Source: Candidatus Enterosoma merdigallinarum (GTDB lineage: Bacteria; Bacillota_I; Bacilli_A; RFN20; CAG-288). From it: 64,000 nucleotides of DNA. This document shows positions 1 through 7,330 of the stretch, piece by piece. The notes under the pieces are model-generated. The model had not been told where the DNA came from and did not search any database. It saw nothing but the letters and a program-made list of their open reading frames with translations. The DNA is taken from contig DVNL01000002.1 in NCBI GenBank assembly GCA_018714385.1, positions 153,619 to 217,618 of the forward strand. Reading direction: 5' to 3'. Positions within the stretch are counted from its first letter, which is position 1. The number at the start of each line of letters is the position of its first letter. The position numbers were made by a program, and so were the translations under genes.

Positions 1-717
1 CTCGAGAAGAAATACAGCCGCTGCATGAATCAGCTCGGCGAATATCGAAAGACCTACGTCCTCGACAGGAAGTACGTCGATCAGATGTATGCCATCAAGG
101 ACGACATCGAGAGGATCGGCTTCCTCAAGAGGGACATCGATTCCTATGTGGACACCAGCGAGAGACGACCTTATACGCTCATCACGAAAAGAATCGAGGA
201 CATGCAGTCGGAGATGCAGAAGGTCCAGAGGATCCTGGACGATTATCTTTTCTATCTCGACTCCCTCAAGAAGGACAGCCAGGCGATCTATCAGGGACTG
301 CGCGATGCCTTCCTTCTTTTGAAGAAGGCCGAGAGGCAGATACGCGAGATCAACGTCCCCTCCGTCACAGAGGCCTACAAGGACCGTTTCCTTTCCCTTT
401 ATGCGCAGGATGCCGAGATCGACGGCATCATCCTTTGCGCTCCCGTCGATGTTTCGAAGGCGAAACAGCTTTTCCTTCCTTTCAAGGATGCATGCGACGC
501 TTTCGTCCGCGACGTCGAAAAGAAGTATTCGGATTGCAAGAAGGCGGAGCAGTCCTTCGTCTACGCCAATGCCTTCCGCATGGAATTCACGGACAGCCGT
601 CCTCTTCTGGTGACGGCGGAAAAGGCGTTCAACGAAGGCGACTTCGATAGGGCAAGCGACGAGGCCCTCAGGGTCGTCCGGCTCTTCTCGTCCAAGAACG
701 GCTCGAAGAATGACTGA
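1..717 (+). CDS. ezrA: Septation ring regulator EzrA, C-terminal part (5' end outside window)
   Basis: The frame is open from base 1, so the true start lies upstream of the window; the first internal ATG is at 25. The visible part, about 238 residues, is charged and helical throughout, as expected of the spectrin-like coiled-coil repeats of EzrA, a membrane-anchored division protein that binds FtsZ. It ends with the EzrA-like stretch of Ala, Asn, Glu, Gly-Asp and Ala near the C-terminus. The strongest support is gene order: ezrA followed directly by a cysteine desulfurase and thiI is the arrangement known from Bacillus subtilis. The stop codon overlaps the next start by 8 bases. Sequence divergence is high, so the name rests on context plus fold type. 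Confidence 0.75.
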   Translation, partial: LEKKYSRCMNQLGEYRKTYVLDRKYVDQMYAIKDDIERIGFLKRDIDSYVDTSERRPYTLITKRIEDMQSEMQKVQRILDDYLFYLDSLKKDSQAIYQGLRDAFLLLKKAERQIREINVPSVTEAYKDRFLSLYAQDAEIDGIILCAPVDVSKAKQLFLPFKDACDAFVRDVEKKYSDCKKAEQSFVYANAFRMEFTDSRPLLVTAEKAFNEGDFDRASDEALRVVRLFSSKNGSKND

Positions 718-1846
718 AATCTATTTCGACTGTGCGTCGACGACGCGTCCCGAAAGGGAGGTGCTCGACGTTTTTCAACGCGTGAGCCTGGAAGACTACG
801 CCAACGCCGCTTCCACCCATGCCATGGGAAATCGGGCGGACAGGCTTCTTGAAAAAGCCAGGTCCCAGGTCGCGTCCTACTTTTCGCTTTCGCCGCAGGA
901 AGTCATCTTCACTTCCGGAGCCACGGAGGGAAACAACCTGGCCATCAAAGGCGTCGCCTATCATTGCCGCTCCTGGGGAAGAAAGCTGATCACGACAAAG
1001 GCGGAGCATCCTTCCGTTCTCAATGTTTTCCGGGAACTGGAGAAGGAAGGCTTCCAAGTCGTCTATCTCGATTATGGGAAGGACGGAAGACTAAATATGG
1101 AAGCGCTTGAGTCCTCCCTGGACGAGCACGTCTCCCTCGTCGCCGTCATGGCCGTCAACAACGAGACGGGATATGTCTTCGACACCAAGAAGGTCTACGA
1201 CATCGTCCATGCCAAAAGCCGGGCGAAGCTTCTCGTTGACGCCACGCAAGCCATTGGAAAGGAAAGCCTTTCCGACATCGCCTACGATCTTCTGACCTTT
1301 TCCGGCCACAAGATCGGCGGATTGAAAGGCTCGGGCGCCCTTCTCCGCCGGAAGGATGTTCAGCTTGATGCCCAGATACTCGGCGGCGGCCAGGAATTCG
1401 GCTATCGCTCCGGCACGGCTCCAGTCCCCTTGGATTGCTCGCTTGCCGCGGCGCTGCGTCTTGCTTTGCGGAGCCTTCCTGAAAGACGGGCGAAAGCCAA
1501 GGCACTCAATTCCTATCTGCGTGATGGGCTTTCCAAAATCGACGAGGTCCTTCTTCTCTCCGACGAGAACGCCACGCCTTTCATCCTTTCCTTCGCCCTC
1601 AGGGAGCACAAAGGATCCATCGTCGCCGAAGCTCTTTCGAACAGGGGAATCTATGTCTCCACAAAGAGTGCCTGTTCCTCCAGGGAGGAAGGGGTCTCTT
1701 ATGTCATTCAAAATGCCGGTTATCCCGAAAGGATCGCCAGGAACGCCATCCGTCTTTCCTTCAGCGGGAAAGAGGACCTGGAAGAAGGAAGGCTGTTCCT
1801 TGAAGGGCTTGGCCAAGTCCTCGACCGGATTCGCAAGGAGGATTGA
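710..1846 (+). CDS. Cysteine desulfurase (NifS/IscS family), partner of ThiI
   Basis: This PLP enzyme, 378 residues, removes sulfur from cysteine and carries it as a persulfide. The N-terminal YFDCASTT and the TSGATEGNN motif are typical. The PLP lysine is K201 in SGHK, and the persulfide cysteine is C322 in STKSACSS. It sits between ezrA (8-base overlap) and thiI (3-base gap). In Bacilli that position belongs to NifZ, the dedicated sulfur donor for ThiI, so its job is most likely 4-thiouridine formation in tRNA rather than bulk Fe-S assembly. The assignment to the family is firm; the pairing with ThiI is inferred from context. Confidence 0.93.
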   Translation: MTEIYFDCASTTRPEREVLDVFQRVSLEDYANAASTHAMGNRADRLLEKARSQVASYFSLSPQEVIFTSGATEGNNLAIKGVAYHCRSWGRKLITTKAEHPSVLNVFRELEKEGFQVVYLDYGKDGRLNMEALESSLDEHVSLVAVMAVNNETGYVFDTKKVYDIVHAKSRAKLLVDATQAIGKESLSDIAYDLLTFSGHKIGGLKGSGALLRRKDVQLDAQILGGGQEFGYRSGTAPVPLDCSLAAALRLALRSLPERRAKAKALNSYLRDGLSKIDEVLLLSDENATPFILSFALREHKGSIVAEALSNRGIYVSTKSACSSREEGVSYVIQNAGYPERIARNAIRLSFSGKEDLEEGRLFLEGLGQVLDRIRKED

Positions 1847-1849
1847 AAC

Positions 1850-3031
1850 ATGGCGACCGATATGATCATCGTCTTCTTCGGCGAGCTCTCGACAAAAGGA
1901 AAGAACATCATGGATTTCATCCGCCTTCTCGGGAAGAACATCCGTTCGACCCTGAAGGCGTTCCCCGGCCTGGGCTATGAGATCAAGAAGGACCATATCT
2001 ACATCCTTCTCAACGGCAATCCCTATGACGAGGTCGCGAAGAAGCTCGTCAAGGTTCCCGGCCTTCTTTCCTTCTCCCTCGCCAAGGCCATCGACAGCGA
2101 GCTCGAGGCCATCAAGGAGGAAAGTCTCCGGCTCTATCGCCAAAGCGGAGCCAAGACGTTCAAGGCCGACTGCCGACGCATCGACAAGGCCTTCCCGACC
2201 CGTTCCGACGAGGTCAACCGGGCCATTGGCGGCAAGATACTTTTCGCTTGCCCGGGGAGCAAAGTGGACGTCCACCATCCGGACCTCATGATCCACGTCA
2301 TGATCCGGAAAGAAGGGGCCTATGTCTACGGCATCAAGGAGAAGGGCCTGGGCGGCTATCCTCTCGGCATCGCCGGGAAGGGATTGATGCTCATCTCTGG
2401 CGGGATCGATTCGCCCGTCGCTGCCTTCCTGATGATGAAAAGGGGCGTGAAGCTGGAGATGATCCATTTCGCTGCGCCGCCTTACACTTCGGAGAAAGTC
2501 ATCGACAAGATTCACGATCTTCTCCATGTCCTCAATGATTTCCAGGAGGACATTAAGCTTTACGTCGTCCCGTTCACCGAATTGGAAAAGAAAATCTACG
2601 ACGTGGCAGGGCCCAGCTATTGCGTCACCATCATGCGTCGCATGATGATGCGCATCGCCTGCTCCATCGCCTATAAGCACAACGACCTCGTCTTGGCTTC
2701 CGGCGAGTCCATCGGCCAGGTCGCCAGCCAGACCCTCTATTCGATCAAGGTGATCGAAGAGGCGTGCACCCTTCCTATGATGCGCCCTGTCTGCACCTAT
2801 GACAAGAATGAAATCATCGAACTGGCCAAGAAGATCGGCACCTATGACATCTCCATCCGTCCTTACGAGGATTGCTGCACCATCTTCGCCCTCAAGGATC
2901 CCGTCACCCATCCGGACATGGAGAAGGTGAAGGCGATCGAGGAAAGCTTCGACTACATGGCCATGGTCCGCGATTGTGTCCGCAACGTCAAGGTGGAGCA
3001 CATCCTCCGGGAAGAAGAGGAAGCCTTCTAG
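1850..3031 (+). CDS. thiI: tRNA 4-thiouridine synthase ThiI (Bacillus type, no rhodanese domain)
   Basis: ThiI adenylates U8 of tRNA and inserts sulfur. The protein has 393 residues. An N-terminal ferredoxin-like region and THUMP domain (about residues 1-170) precede the PP-loop ATPase with SGGIDSP. The late motifs ASGESIGQVASQT and EDCC are also characteristic. The length matches Bacillus ThiI, which lacks the C-terminal rhodanese domain of the E. coli enzyme and takes sulfur from the neighbouring desulfurase. A GGAGG site lies just before the ATG at 1850. The gene closes the ezrA operon and is followed by an intrinsic terminator. Confidence 0.95.
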   Translation: MATDMIIVFFGELSTKGKNIMDFIRLLGKNIRSTLKAFPGLGYEIKKDHIYILLNGNPYDEVAKKLVKVPGLLSFSLAKAIDSELEAIKEESLRLYRQSGAKTFKADCRRIDKAFPTRSDEVNRAIGGKILFACPGSKVDVHHPDLMIHVMIRKEGAYVYGIKEKGLGGYPLGIAGKGLMLISGGIDSPVAAFLMMKRGVKLEMIHFAAPPYTSEKVIDKIHDLLHVLNDFQEDIKLYVVPFTELEKKIYDVAGPSYCVTIMRRMMMRIACSIAYKHNDLVLASGESIGQVASQTLYSIKVIEEACTLPMMRPVCTYDKNEIIELAKKIGTYDISIRPYEDCCTIFALKDPVTHPDMEKVKAIEESFDYMAMVRDCVRNVKVEHILREEEEAF

Positions 3032-3038
3032 TCCCATC

Positions 3039-3060
3039 CCTCCCTTCGGGGAGGTTTTTT
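3039..3060 (+). terminator. Terminator after thiI
   Basis: A perfect CCTCCC/GGGAGG stem closed by a TTCG tetraloop is followed by six T residues, directly downstream of thiI. Confidence 0.9.
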
Positions 3061-3066
3061 GTCACG

Positions 3067-3089
3067 AAAAAAGGCGCCTTTTGGACGCC
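3067..3089 (-). terminator. Terminator after rplT
   Basis: On the minus strand a GC-rich stem (GGCGTCC paired with GGCGCC, AAAA loop) is followed by TTTTTT. It ends the infC-rpmI-rplT transcript and lies back to back with the thiI terminator. Confidence 0.85.
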
Positions 3090-3111
3090 TTGTTTTCTTT
3101 TTGGAATCGAC

Positions 3112-3477
3112 TTACTTCGTCTCGGAAGCGATAGCCTTGTTGGCCATCTCGACCAGGTTGTGGAACTGATCGGGATTGGTGCCGGCGATCTCGCTGAGCA
3201 TCTTTCTGTTGAGGGCGACGTTGGCGAGCTTCATGCCGTACATGAACTTGGAATAGGAGATGCCTTCCAGCTTGCAGGCGGCGGAGATTCTGCGGATCCA
3301 CAGCTTGCGGAAGTCCTGCTTTCTTTCCTTGCGGCCGTTGAAACTATAGGCATCGGCTCTCATGACCGACTCTTTGGCGGTCTTGTAGAGTCTATGTCTG
3401 GCTCCGAAATATCCGGAAGCTCTCTTCAGGATGCGCTTCCTGTTGGCGTGTCTGACTGTTCCACCCTTGACTCTCAT
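3112..3477 (-). CDS. rplT: 50S ribosomal protein L20
   Basis: The 121-residue protein is basic and full length. It begins MRVKGG and contains the family signature around HANRKRILKRASGYFGAR and RLWIRRI-type residues. L20 is an early assembly protein that binds 23S rRNA domain II. In Bacilli it also represses its own operon by binding the infC leader, and a leader with a terminator hairpin is present here (4253-4428). It is the last gene of infC-rpmI-rplT, the conserved bacterial order. Confidence 0.98.
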   Translation of the reverse strand: MRVKGGTVRHANRKRILKRASGYFGARHRLYKTAKESVMRADAYSFNGRKERKQDFRKLWIRRISAACKLEGISYSKFMYGMKLANVALNRKMLSEIAGTNPDQFHNLVEMANKAIASETK

Positions 3478-3492
3478 GGTTCTCTTTCCTCC

Positions 3493-3687
3493 TTACTTGC
3501 TGATAAGCTGCCTGACGATCTTGACCTGAGTGGGCTTCAGATATCTCGCCTTGCGGTTGTGACGGATCAGCTTGTGGGTCTTGTTGTGGGAGAGGTGGGA
3601 GGTGTTCTGGTTCCACTTCTTGACTTCTCCGCTGGCGGTAAAACGGAATCTCTTGACGGCGCTGCGCTTGCTCTTCATTTTAGGCAT
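3493..3687 (-). CDS. rpmI: 50S ribosomal protein L35
   Basis: The 64-residue basic protein begins MPKMKSKRSAVKRF and keeps the typical LSHN/KT and RHNRKARYL segments of L35. It lies 15 bases upstream of rplT and overlaps the 3' end of infC by 8 bases, so the three genes are translationally coupled. Confidence 0.98.
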   Translation of the reverse strand: MPKMKSKRSAVKRFRFTASGEVKKWNQNTSHLSHNKTHKLIRHNRKARYLKPTQVKIVRQLISK

Positions 3688-4252
3688 GCTGGTTTCCTCC
3701 TGTTTTCTTGATCGGACTGAGCATCACGGAATAGTCCCTTCCCATCAGTTCGGGCTGCTTGTCGGGAGTCGCATGGTCCTTCACCATCTCGAGGAAGTCC
3801 TGCAGAGTCTGCTTGACGATGTCCATTCTCTGCATCATTCTTCCCTTGATGAAGACGGCAACCTTGACTTTCATGCCTTCGCCGAGGAACTTGATAGCGG
3901 CCTTGGCTTTCGTCTCCAGATCGTGCTTGTCCGTCGTGGCGGTGAAACGGATTTCCTTGATGACGGTCTTCTTTTGGTTCTTCTTGGCTTCTCTTTCCTT
4001 CTTACCCTTCTCGAATTTGAACTTGCCGTAGTTGATGATCTTGCAGACGGGCGGATGGGCTTGCGGGCTGACGCAATAGAGGTCGAGCTGCATGTCCATG
4101 GACTTCTGGAGAGCGACGCGAAGAGGAACGACACCAAAGCTTTCGCCATCGGGACCGATGAGAAGCACTTCCTTGAAGTGGATCCTATCGTTCACCAAGT
4201 CACGATCGTAGTTGCTTCTGGGACGAAATCCCTGCTGATAACCGTTATATAT
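3680..4252 (-). CDS. infC: Translation initiation factor IF-3, with ATA start codon
   Basis: IF-3 binds the 30S subunit, prevents premature 50S joining and proofreads initiator tRNA selection. The N-domain (LVNDRI, VLLIGPDGE) and the C-domain (KEIRFTATTDKHDLETKAK) are both present. I place the start at an ATA codon, 4252-4250, 9 bases after a strong CGGAGGT ribosome site. This gives a 190-residue product, close to the usual length. The upstream ATG at 4321 would add 23 residues encoded by the terminator hairpin and has no matching site. A rare AUU/AUA/AUC-type start is a known autoregulatory feature of infC, because IF-3 rejects non-canonical starts. Confidence 0.93.
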   Translation of the reverse strand: MYNGYQQGFRPRSNYDRDLVNDRIHFKEVLLIGPDGESFGVVPLRVALQKSMDMQLDLYCVSPQAHPPVCKIINYGKFKFEKGKKEREAKKNQKKTVIKEIRFTATTDKHDLETKAKAAIKFLGEGMKVKVAVFIKGRMMQRMDIVKQTLQDFLEMVKDHATPDKQPELMGRDYSVMLSPIKKTGGNQHA

Positions 4253-4428
4253 AGGGCTGTACCTCCGTATGCCTAGAAAAAACGGGTCCTCGGATCGAGG
4301 GCCCGCACTATGCACAATCAATAAGCTTGGCCAAAGAGGCTCACGCTTAGGGATCAGGCATTTGACCTACCAGAACGGAATCCAGTCAGGTGGGACGGGC
4401 GTCCTCTTTCCTATCTCGTTTTTTCGCA
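4253..4428 (-). promoter_or_regulatory. infC leader RNA (L20-leader-type attenuator)
   Basis: About 175 bases of untranslated leader run from the predicted transcription start (near 4428) to the infC start. An intrinsic terminator hairpin (4277-4305, stem CGGGtCCTCG/CGAGGgCCCG, then six T on the minus strand) lies just before the CGGAGGT ribosome site, so readthrough must be controlled. In Bacillus the same operon is attenuated by L20 binding its leader. Identity as an L20 leader is inferred from position; I did not fold the pseudoknot. Confidence 0.65.
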
Positions 4429-4434
4429 CTAAGC

Positions 4435-4463
4435 AATATACGCTTCTTCTTCCGGTATGTCAA
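4435..4463 (-). promoter_or_regulatory. Sigma-A promoter of infC-rpmI-rplT
   Basis: On the minus strand, TTGACA and TATATT are separated by exactly 17 bases. This is a consensus -35 and a near-consensus -10, placing transcription start about 175 bases before infC. Confidence 0.88.
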
Positions 4464-4484
4464 GAGAAAGTGACTTTTGAGTTC

Positions 4485-4513
4485 TTGAATGGAAAGAGGA
4501 CAGATGCTAGAAT
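4485..4513 (+). promoter_or_regulatory. Promoter of tRNA-Val
   Basis: TTGAAT, a 17-base spacer and TAGAAT (preceded by TGC) end 12 bases before the tRNA-Val 5' end. It is divergent from the infC promoter. Confidence 0.8.
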
Positions 4514-4525
4514 AGACAAGCTTTC

Positions 4526-4601
4526 GGGTTTATAGCTCAGTCGGGAGAGCGCTTCCTTCACACGGAAGAGGTCAGTGGTTCGATCCCGCTTAAACCCACC
4601 A
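4526..4601 (+). tRNA. tRNA-Val (anticodon CAC)
   Basis: The cloverleaf is complete: 7-bp acceptor GGGTTTA/TAAACCC, D arm GCTC/GAGC, anticodon stem CTTCC/GGAAG with loop TTCACAC, T arm with TTCGATC, and an encoded CCA end. Anticodon CAC reads GTG valine codons. Confidence 0.95.
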
Positions 4602-4614
4602 TAATCTATAAATA

Positions 4615-4638
4615 CCCCGTTTTTGCGGGGATTTTTTT
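4615..4638 (+). terminator. Terminator after tRNA-Val
   Basis: A CCCCG/CGGGG stem is followed by seven T residues, 14 bases after the tRNA. Confidence 0.88.
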
Positions 4639-5207
4639 ATTTTAAAAAATGCAGTTTTACAAAATATAAAGCTTAATAATGCGCTTTTTAAGGCTAGCCT
4701 AAAATCATTTTTGCCAATCTATAGTATTCAATTTTTCTATACTAAACATTCAATGCATCCATCTTCATTAAGAAGAAATTCTTTTAAGCTCATGGTAACA
4801 ATTCCATTATCATCCCTCTTGAGTTTAACATTATCTTAAAATATAAATTTCTTTTAGTTTCCATAGTTACTCTATTGACCACTTTTGCAAGTTTTTATAT
4901 TTTTGGTCAATTACTTTTTGGCATGGTCCCCATCTCTAGGATTTAACACTAGACAATTTAGGATTAATTACAACTTTCCGGTTTTATACACTATATGGCA
5001 TCCAAAAGTGTCACCCCTTTGTCGGCTTTTGGTCTCACCGAAGCGAAATTGAAAAGGATTTTCGGAGTGAAGTGGAGGGGGAGACGGTATTGCGACTGAG
5101 ATGAAAAGCCGGCAAGTCGCCATGTTCCAGAATGAAACGGTTTTGCTTTGGAAGACGATACCTTTCCCGGTTTGGACTAGGATGCGTGAGAAGGACATTT
5201 CCAAAAA
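4639..5207 (+). other. Gene-free intergenic stretch with a possible decayed IS end
   Basis: About 570 bases without a supportable gene. The first 300 are AT-rich. At 4873-4932 there are repeated motifs GACCACTTTT, GGTCAATTACTTTTTGG and GGTCCCC, followed near 5000 by GTGTCACCCC. These resemble the multiple terminal repeats of IS21-family elements and recur in part at 15510-15600 and 19170. A minus-strand frame of 91 codons (4968-5243) has no ribosome site and no recognisable content, so I do not call it a gene. The IS reading is an inference. Confidence 0.35.
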
Positions 5208-5236
5208 TTGAAAATCGACAGGAGACCTGCTAAAAT
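5208..5236 (+). promoter_or_regulatory. Promoter of tRNA-Thr
   Basis: TTGAAA, a 17-base spacer and TAAAAT end 13 bases before tRNA-Thr. Confidence 0.82.
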
Positions 5237-5249
5237 ACGTCATGCGTTT

Positions 5250-5325
5250 GCCGACTTAGCTCAGCTGGTAGAGCAACTGATTTGTAATCAGTAGGTCGTA
5301 GGTCCGATCCCTATAGTCGGCACCA
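5250..5325 (+). tRNA. tRNA-Thr (anticodon TGT)
   Basis: The cloverleaf is full: acceptor GCCGACT/AGTCGGC, anticodon stem ACTGA/TCAGT with loop TTTGTAA, T arm GTAGG/CCTAT, and an encoded CCA. Anticodon TGT reads ACA and other ACN threonine codons. Confidence 0.95.
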
Positions 5326-5339
5326 TCGTTAGAGAAAAC

Positions 5340-5364
5340 GCCCGATGTCGTCTCGGGCTTTTTT
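5340..5364 (+). terminator. Terminator after tRNA-Thr
   Basis: A GCCCGA/TCGGGC stem with a 7-base loop is followed by TTTTTT. It lies between tRNA-Thr and the convergent methyltransferase gene. Confidence 0.85.
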
Positions 5365-5392
5365 AGTTTTCGTTTTGCTTTTGATCATGGAA

Positions 5393-6682
5393 TCACCAGA
5401 GAGAAGCCCGCAATCCTTTTGGAAGATAATTCTTGAGACGGTTGCCGACTTTCTTGGAGAAGCCGATCGGACGTTCATCGAACCGAAGAATATAGATGCC
5501 GTCTTTTTCCGGAGAGTCGATGCGGATTTCTTCGCCTGCGAAATAGCGGATTGCCTCCTGTCTACTGAGATCGAGGAAGGGGAATCCGGTGGCGACTTTG
5601 CTATAGCCGTTGTCATAGCGGAATTTGGGATGTTCCGAGGCGTCGTAAAGACGGATTCCTGGCCTCAGGTAGTCCAGCGAGGCCAACAAAGAAGGCATCC
5701 GCCTTGTCAGATAGGCATTTCCTTTGTACGGAAACAGGATATAGCCGTCCACAGGAGACTTTTCTTTGAGACGGGCTGACTTCAGGGGTTCCCGAGAAGT
5801 TCCCTTCTTCCGCAGGAAGGCGAAGTAGATGCCTTCACCTGGGAAAACGCCGGGGATGAGATGATAGCCATGGTCTTTTTTGACGACGGAGTCTGCCACA
5901 TCGACGAGTATTTCTTCCATGTCGGGATGGGCGGAGAGGAAGGCGTGGACTTGGGCATCGTCCTCTTCATAGGAGAGTGAACAGGTCGAATAGGCCAGTA
6001 TGCCCCCAGGGGCAAGAAGGGCATAAGCCTTTTCGAGAAGGGCTTTTTGTATCGGCAGGAGGCGAAGAACTTTTTGAGAGGACCAGTCTTCGGCCATTTT
6101 TCTTTCTTTTCGAATCATTCCACTTCCGGAACATGGAGCATCTAAAATAATAGCGTCGAAAATATCATGGAGAGCCAATCGAACGGGATCGATACAAATC
6201 GTCTTTATGTCCATGCCCATTCTCTCGATGTTCCTGTTCAACTCCTTGGCACGATCGATGGCGATGTCGCAGGCGATCATGTCCAGGTCATCGCGCCTCA
6301 GTTTCAAGGAGATCGTCTTGCCGCCCGGGGCGGCACACATGTCAAGGACGAGACCATTCGGTCTTATCAGCTCGGAAAGACGCTCTGTCATATAGGCGCT
6401 TGCCGGATCCATGATGTAGAAAAATCCCAGATGGTGATAAAGACTGTTGCCCAGCTTTTCTTCTTCGACATCTTCTTTGTCGAAATAATAAAAATTTTTG
6501 TCTAATTTGCTTTGATAGATATGACTATCTTGGCTAAAAGCTTTTTCGATTTTATCATTAGCGTTAGTTACAAAGCCGCTGAAAGGACAGCCGTCGATTT
6601 TCTCAATGAAAGATAATATCGTCTTTTTGTCACAATAAATCGACAATAGGTCGCTGAACTGTTTAATCTTGTCTTGTTCCAT
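5393..6682 (-). CDS. rRNA (cytosine-C5) methyltransferase, NOL1/NOP2/Sun (RsmF-like) family
   Basis: This SAM-dependent enzyme, 429 residues, methylates C5 of a cytosine in rRNA or tRNA. The SAM-binding motif CAAPGGKT is at about 116-123. The catalytic cysteines are in DAPCSG (C184) and STCS (C234). The C-terminal region beyond residue 290 (FPYKGNAYL, ATGFPFLDLSRQEA) matches the PUA-like tail of the RsmF/YebU subgroup. The start is ATG 6682, which has AGGAG 8 bases upstream; an upstream ATG at 6718 has no site. It contrasts with the second family member at 46709, which has lost both cysteines. Confidence 0.9.
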   Translation of the reverse strand: MEQDKIKQFSDLLSIYCDKKTILSFIEKIDGCPFSGFVTNANDKIEKAFSQDSHIYQSKLDKNFYYFDKEDVEEEKLGNSLYHHLGFFYIMDPASAYMTERLSELIRPNGLVLDMCAAPGGKTISLKLRRDDLDMIACDIAIDRAKELNRNIERMGMDIKTICIDPVRLALHDIFDAIILDAPCSGSGMIRKERKMAEDWSSQKVLRLLPIQKALLEKAYALLAPGGILAYSTCSLSYEEDDAQVHAFLSAHPDMEEILVDVADSVVKKDHGYHLIPGVFPGEGIYFAFLRKKGTSREPLKSARLKEKSPVDGYILFPYKGNAYLTRRMPSLLASLDYLRPGIRLYDASEHPKFRYDNGYSKVATGFPFLDLSRQEAIRYFAGEEIRIDSPEKDGIYILRFDERPIGFSKKVGNRLKNYLPKGLRASLW

Positions 6683-6723
6683 TGCGACAACTCCTAATTT
6701 TATCCATCTTCTTTTCACTAGGA

Positions 6724-6729
6724 TATAAT
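6724..6729 (+). promoter_or_regulatory. -10 box for the 6763 gene
   Basis: TATAAT lies 34 bases before the ATG at 6763, in the divergent region between the methyltransferase and the Lys-rich protein. I see no good -35 at 17 bases. Confidence 0.5.
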
Positions 6730-6762
6730 ATTTTTGGAATCAACCACAAGGAGGACGTTTTT

Positions 6763-7245
6763 ATGCCAAAAGCCGCAGTCAAGAAGAGCGCCCCTAAGAA
6801 AGCCAGTGCTCCGAAGGTGAAGAAAGTCGTGAAGGTCGTCGAGGCCGATACCGGCGAGGATCTCTATATCGTCATCGGCAGGGAGAAGCATCAGTTCTCT
6901 TCCAAGGTCAATCCGTTCTATGCCGTGAAGGAATATTACTGGACGGGAAGTTTCACGAACGGGCTCGATATCAAGTTCGTCCATGCCGACGGAAAGGAAG
7001 TCCCCACCCACCAAGACAGAAACTGCGGCTATACTCTCATCGGCAAGGCCAAGAGCTACATCAAGGCCAACAAGGCCCTGACGACTCCCGGCGAGCCGAG
7101 CGATGATCAGGAATATGTCTACATCAACGAGCATTCCACCCTCACCTATGTCGGCGAAACAGGCGACCATACTCTCTATGTCCGTGTCTACGACAACCTC
7201 TCCGGCACGAACAACGATCGCTGGGCCGTCGTCTATCTCGACTGA
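6763..7245 (+). CDS. Hypothetical protein with Lys/Ala-rich N-terminal tail
   Basis: I do not recognise this 160-residue protein. The first 25 residues are almost only Lys, Ala, Pro, Ser and Val (histone H1-like repeats such as KKSAPKK and KVKKVVK), suggesting nucleic-acid or ribosome contact. The rest looks beta-rich, with many Tyr, Gly and Thr, and ends in WAVVYLD; there is no signal peptide or membrane segment. The start is the ATG at 6763 with AAGGAGG upstream. It is monocistronic, with its own -10 (6724) and a strong terminator. Function is unknown; a nucleoid- or RNA-associated role is only a guess from the tail. Confidence 0.75.
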   Translation: MPKAAVKKSAPKKASAPKVKKVVKVVEADTGEDLYIVIGREKHQFSSKVNPFYAVKEYYWTGSFTNGLDIKFVHADGKEVPTHQDRNCGYTLIGKAKSYIKANKALTTPGEPSDDQEYVYINEHSTLTYVGETGDHTLYVRVYDNLSGTNNDRWAVVYLD

Positions 7246-7262
7246 TTCCGATAGGCAAGCAA

Positions 7263-7287
7263 GGCCACCTCGAAAGAGGTGGCTTTT
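7263..7287 (+). terminator. Terminator after the Lys-rich hypothetical gene
   Basis: An 8-bp GCCACCTC/GAGGTGGC stem with a GAAA tetraloop is followed by five T residues. Confidence 0.92.
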
Positions 7288-7330
7288 TCGATGTGCTATA
7301 ATGGAAGCCTGACGAAAGAGGTATCTGCCT

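Noticed and set aside
1091-3037. A 648-codon minus-strand frame opposite the desulfurase and thiI
   Set aside because: Antisense shadow; both plus-strand genes have complete catalytic motifs.
4968-5243. A 91-codon minus-strand frame between the two tRNAs
   Set aside because: It overlaps the tRNA-Thr promoter and the possible IS end, with no ribosome site or family resemblance.
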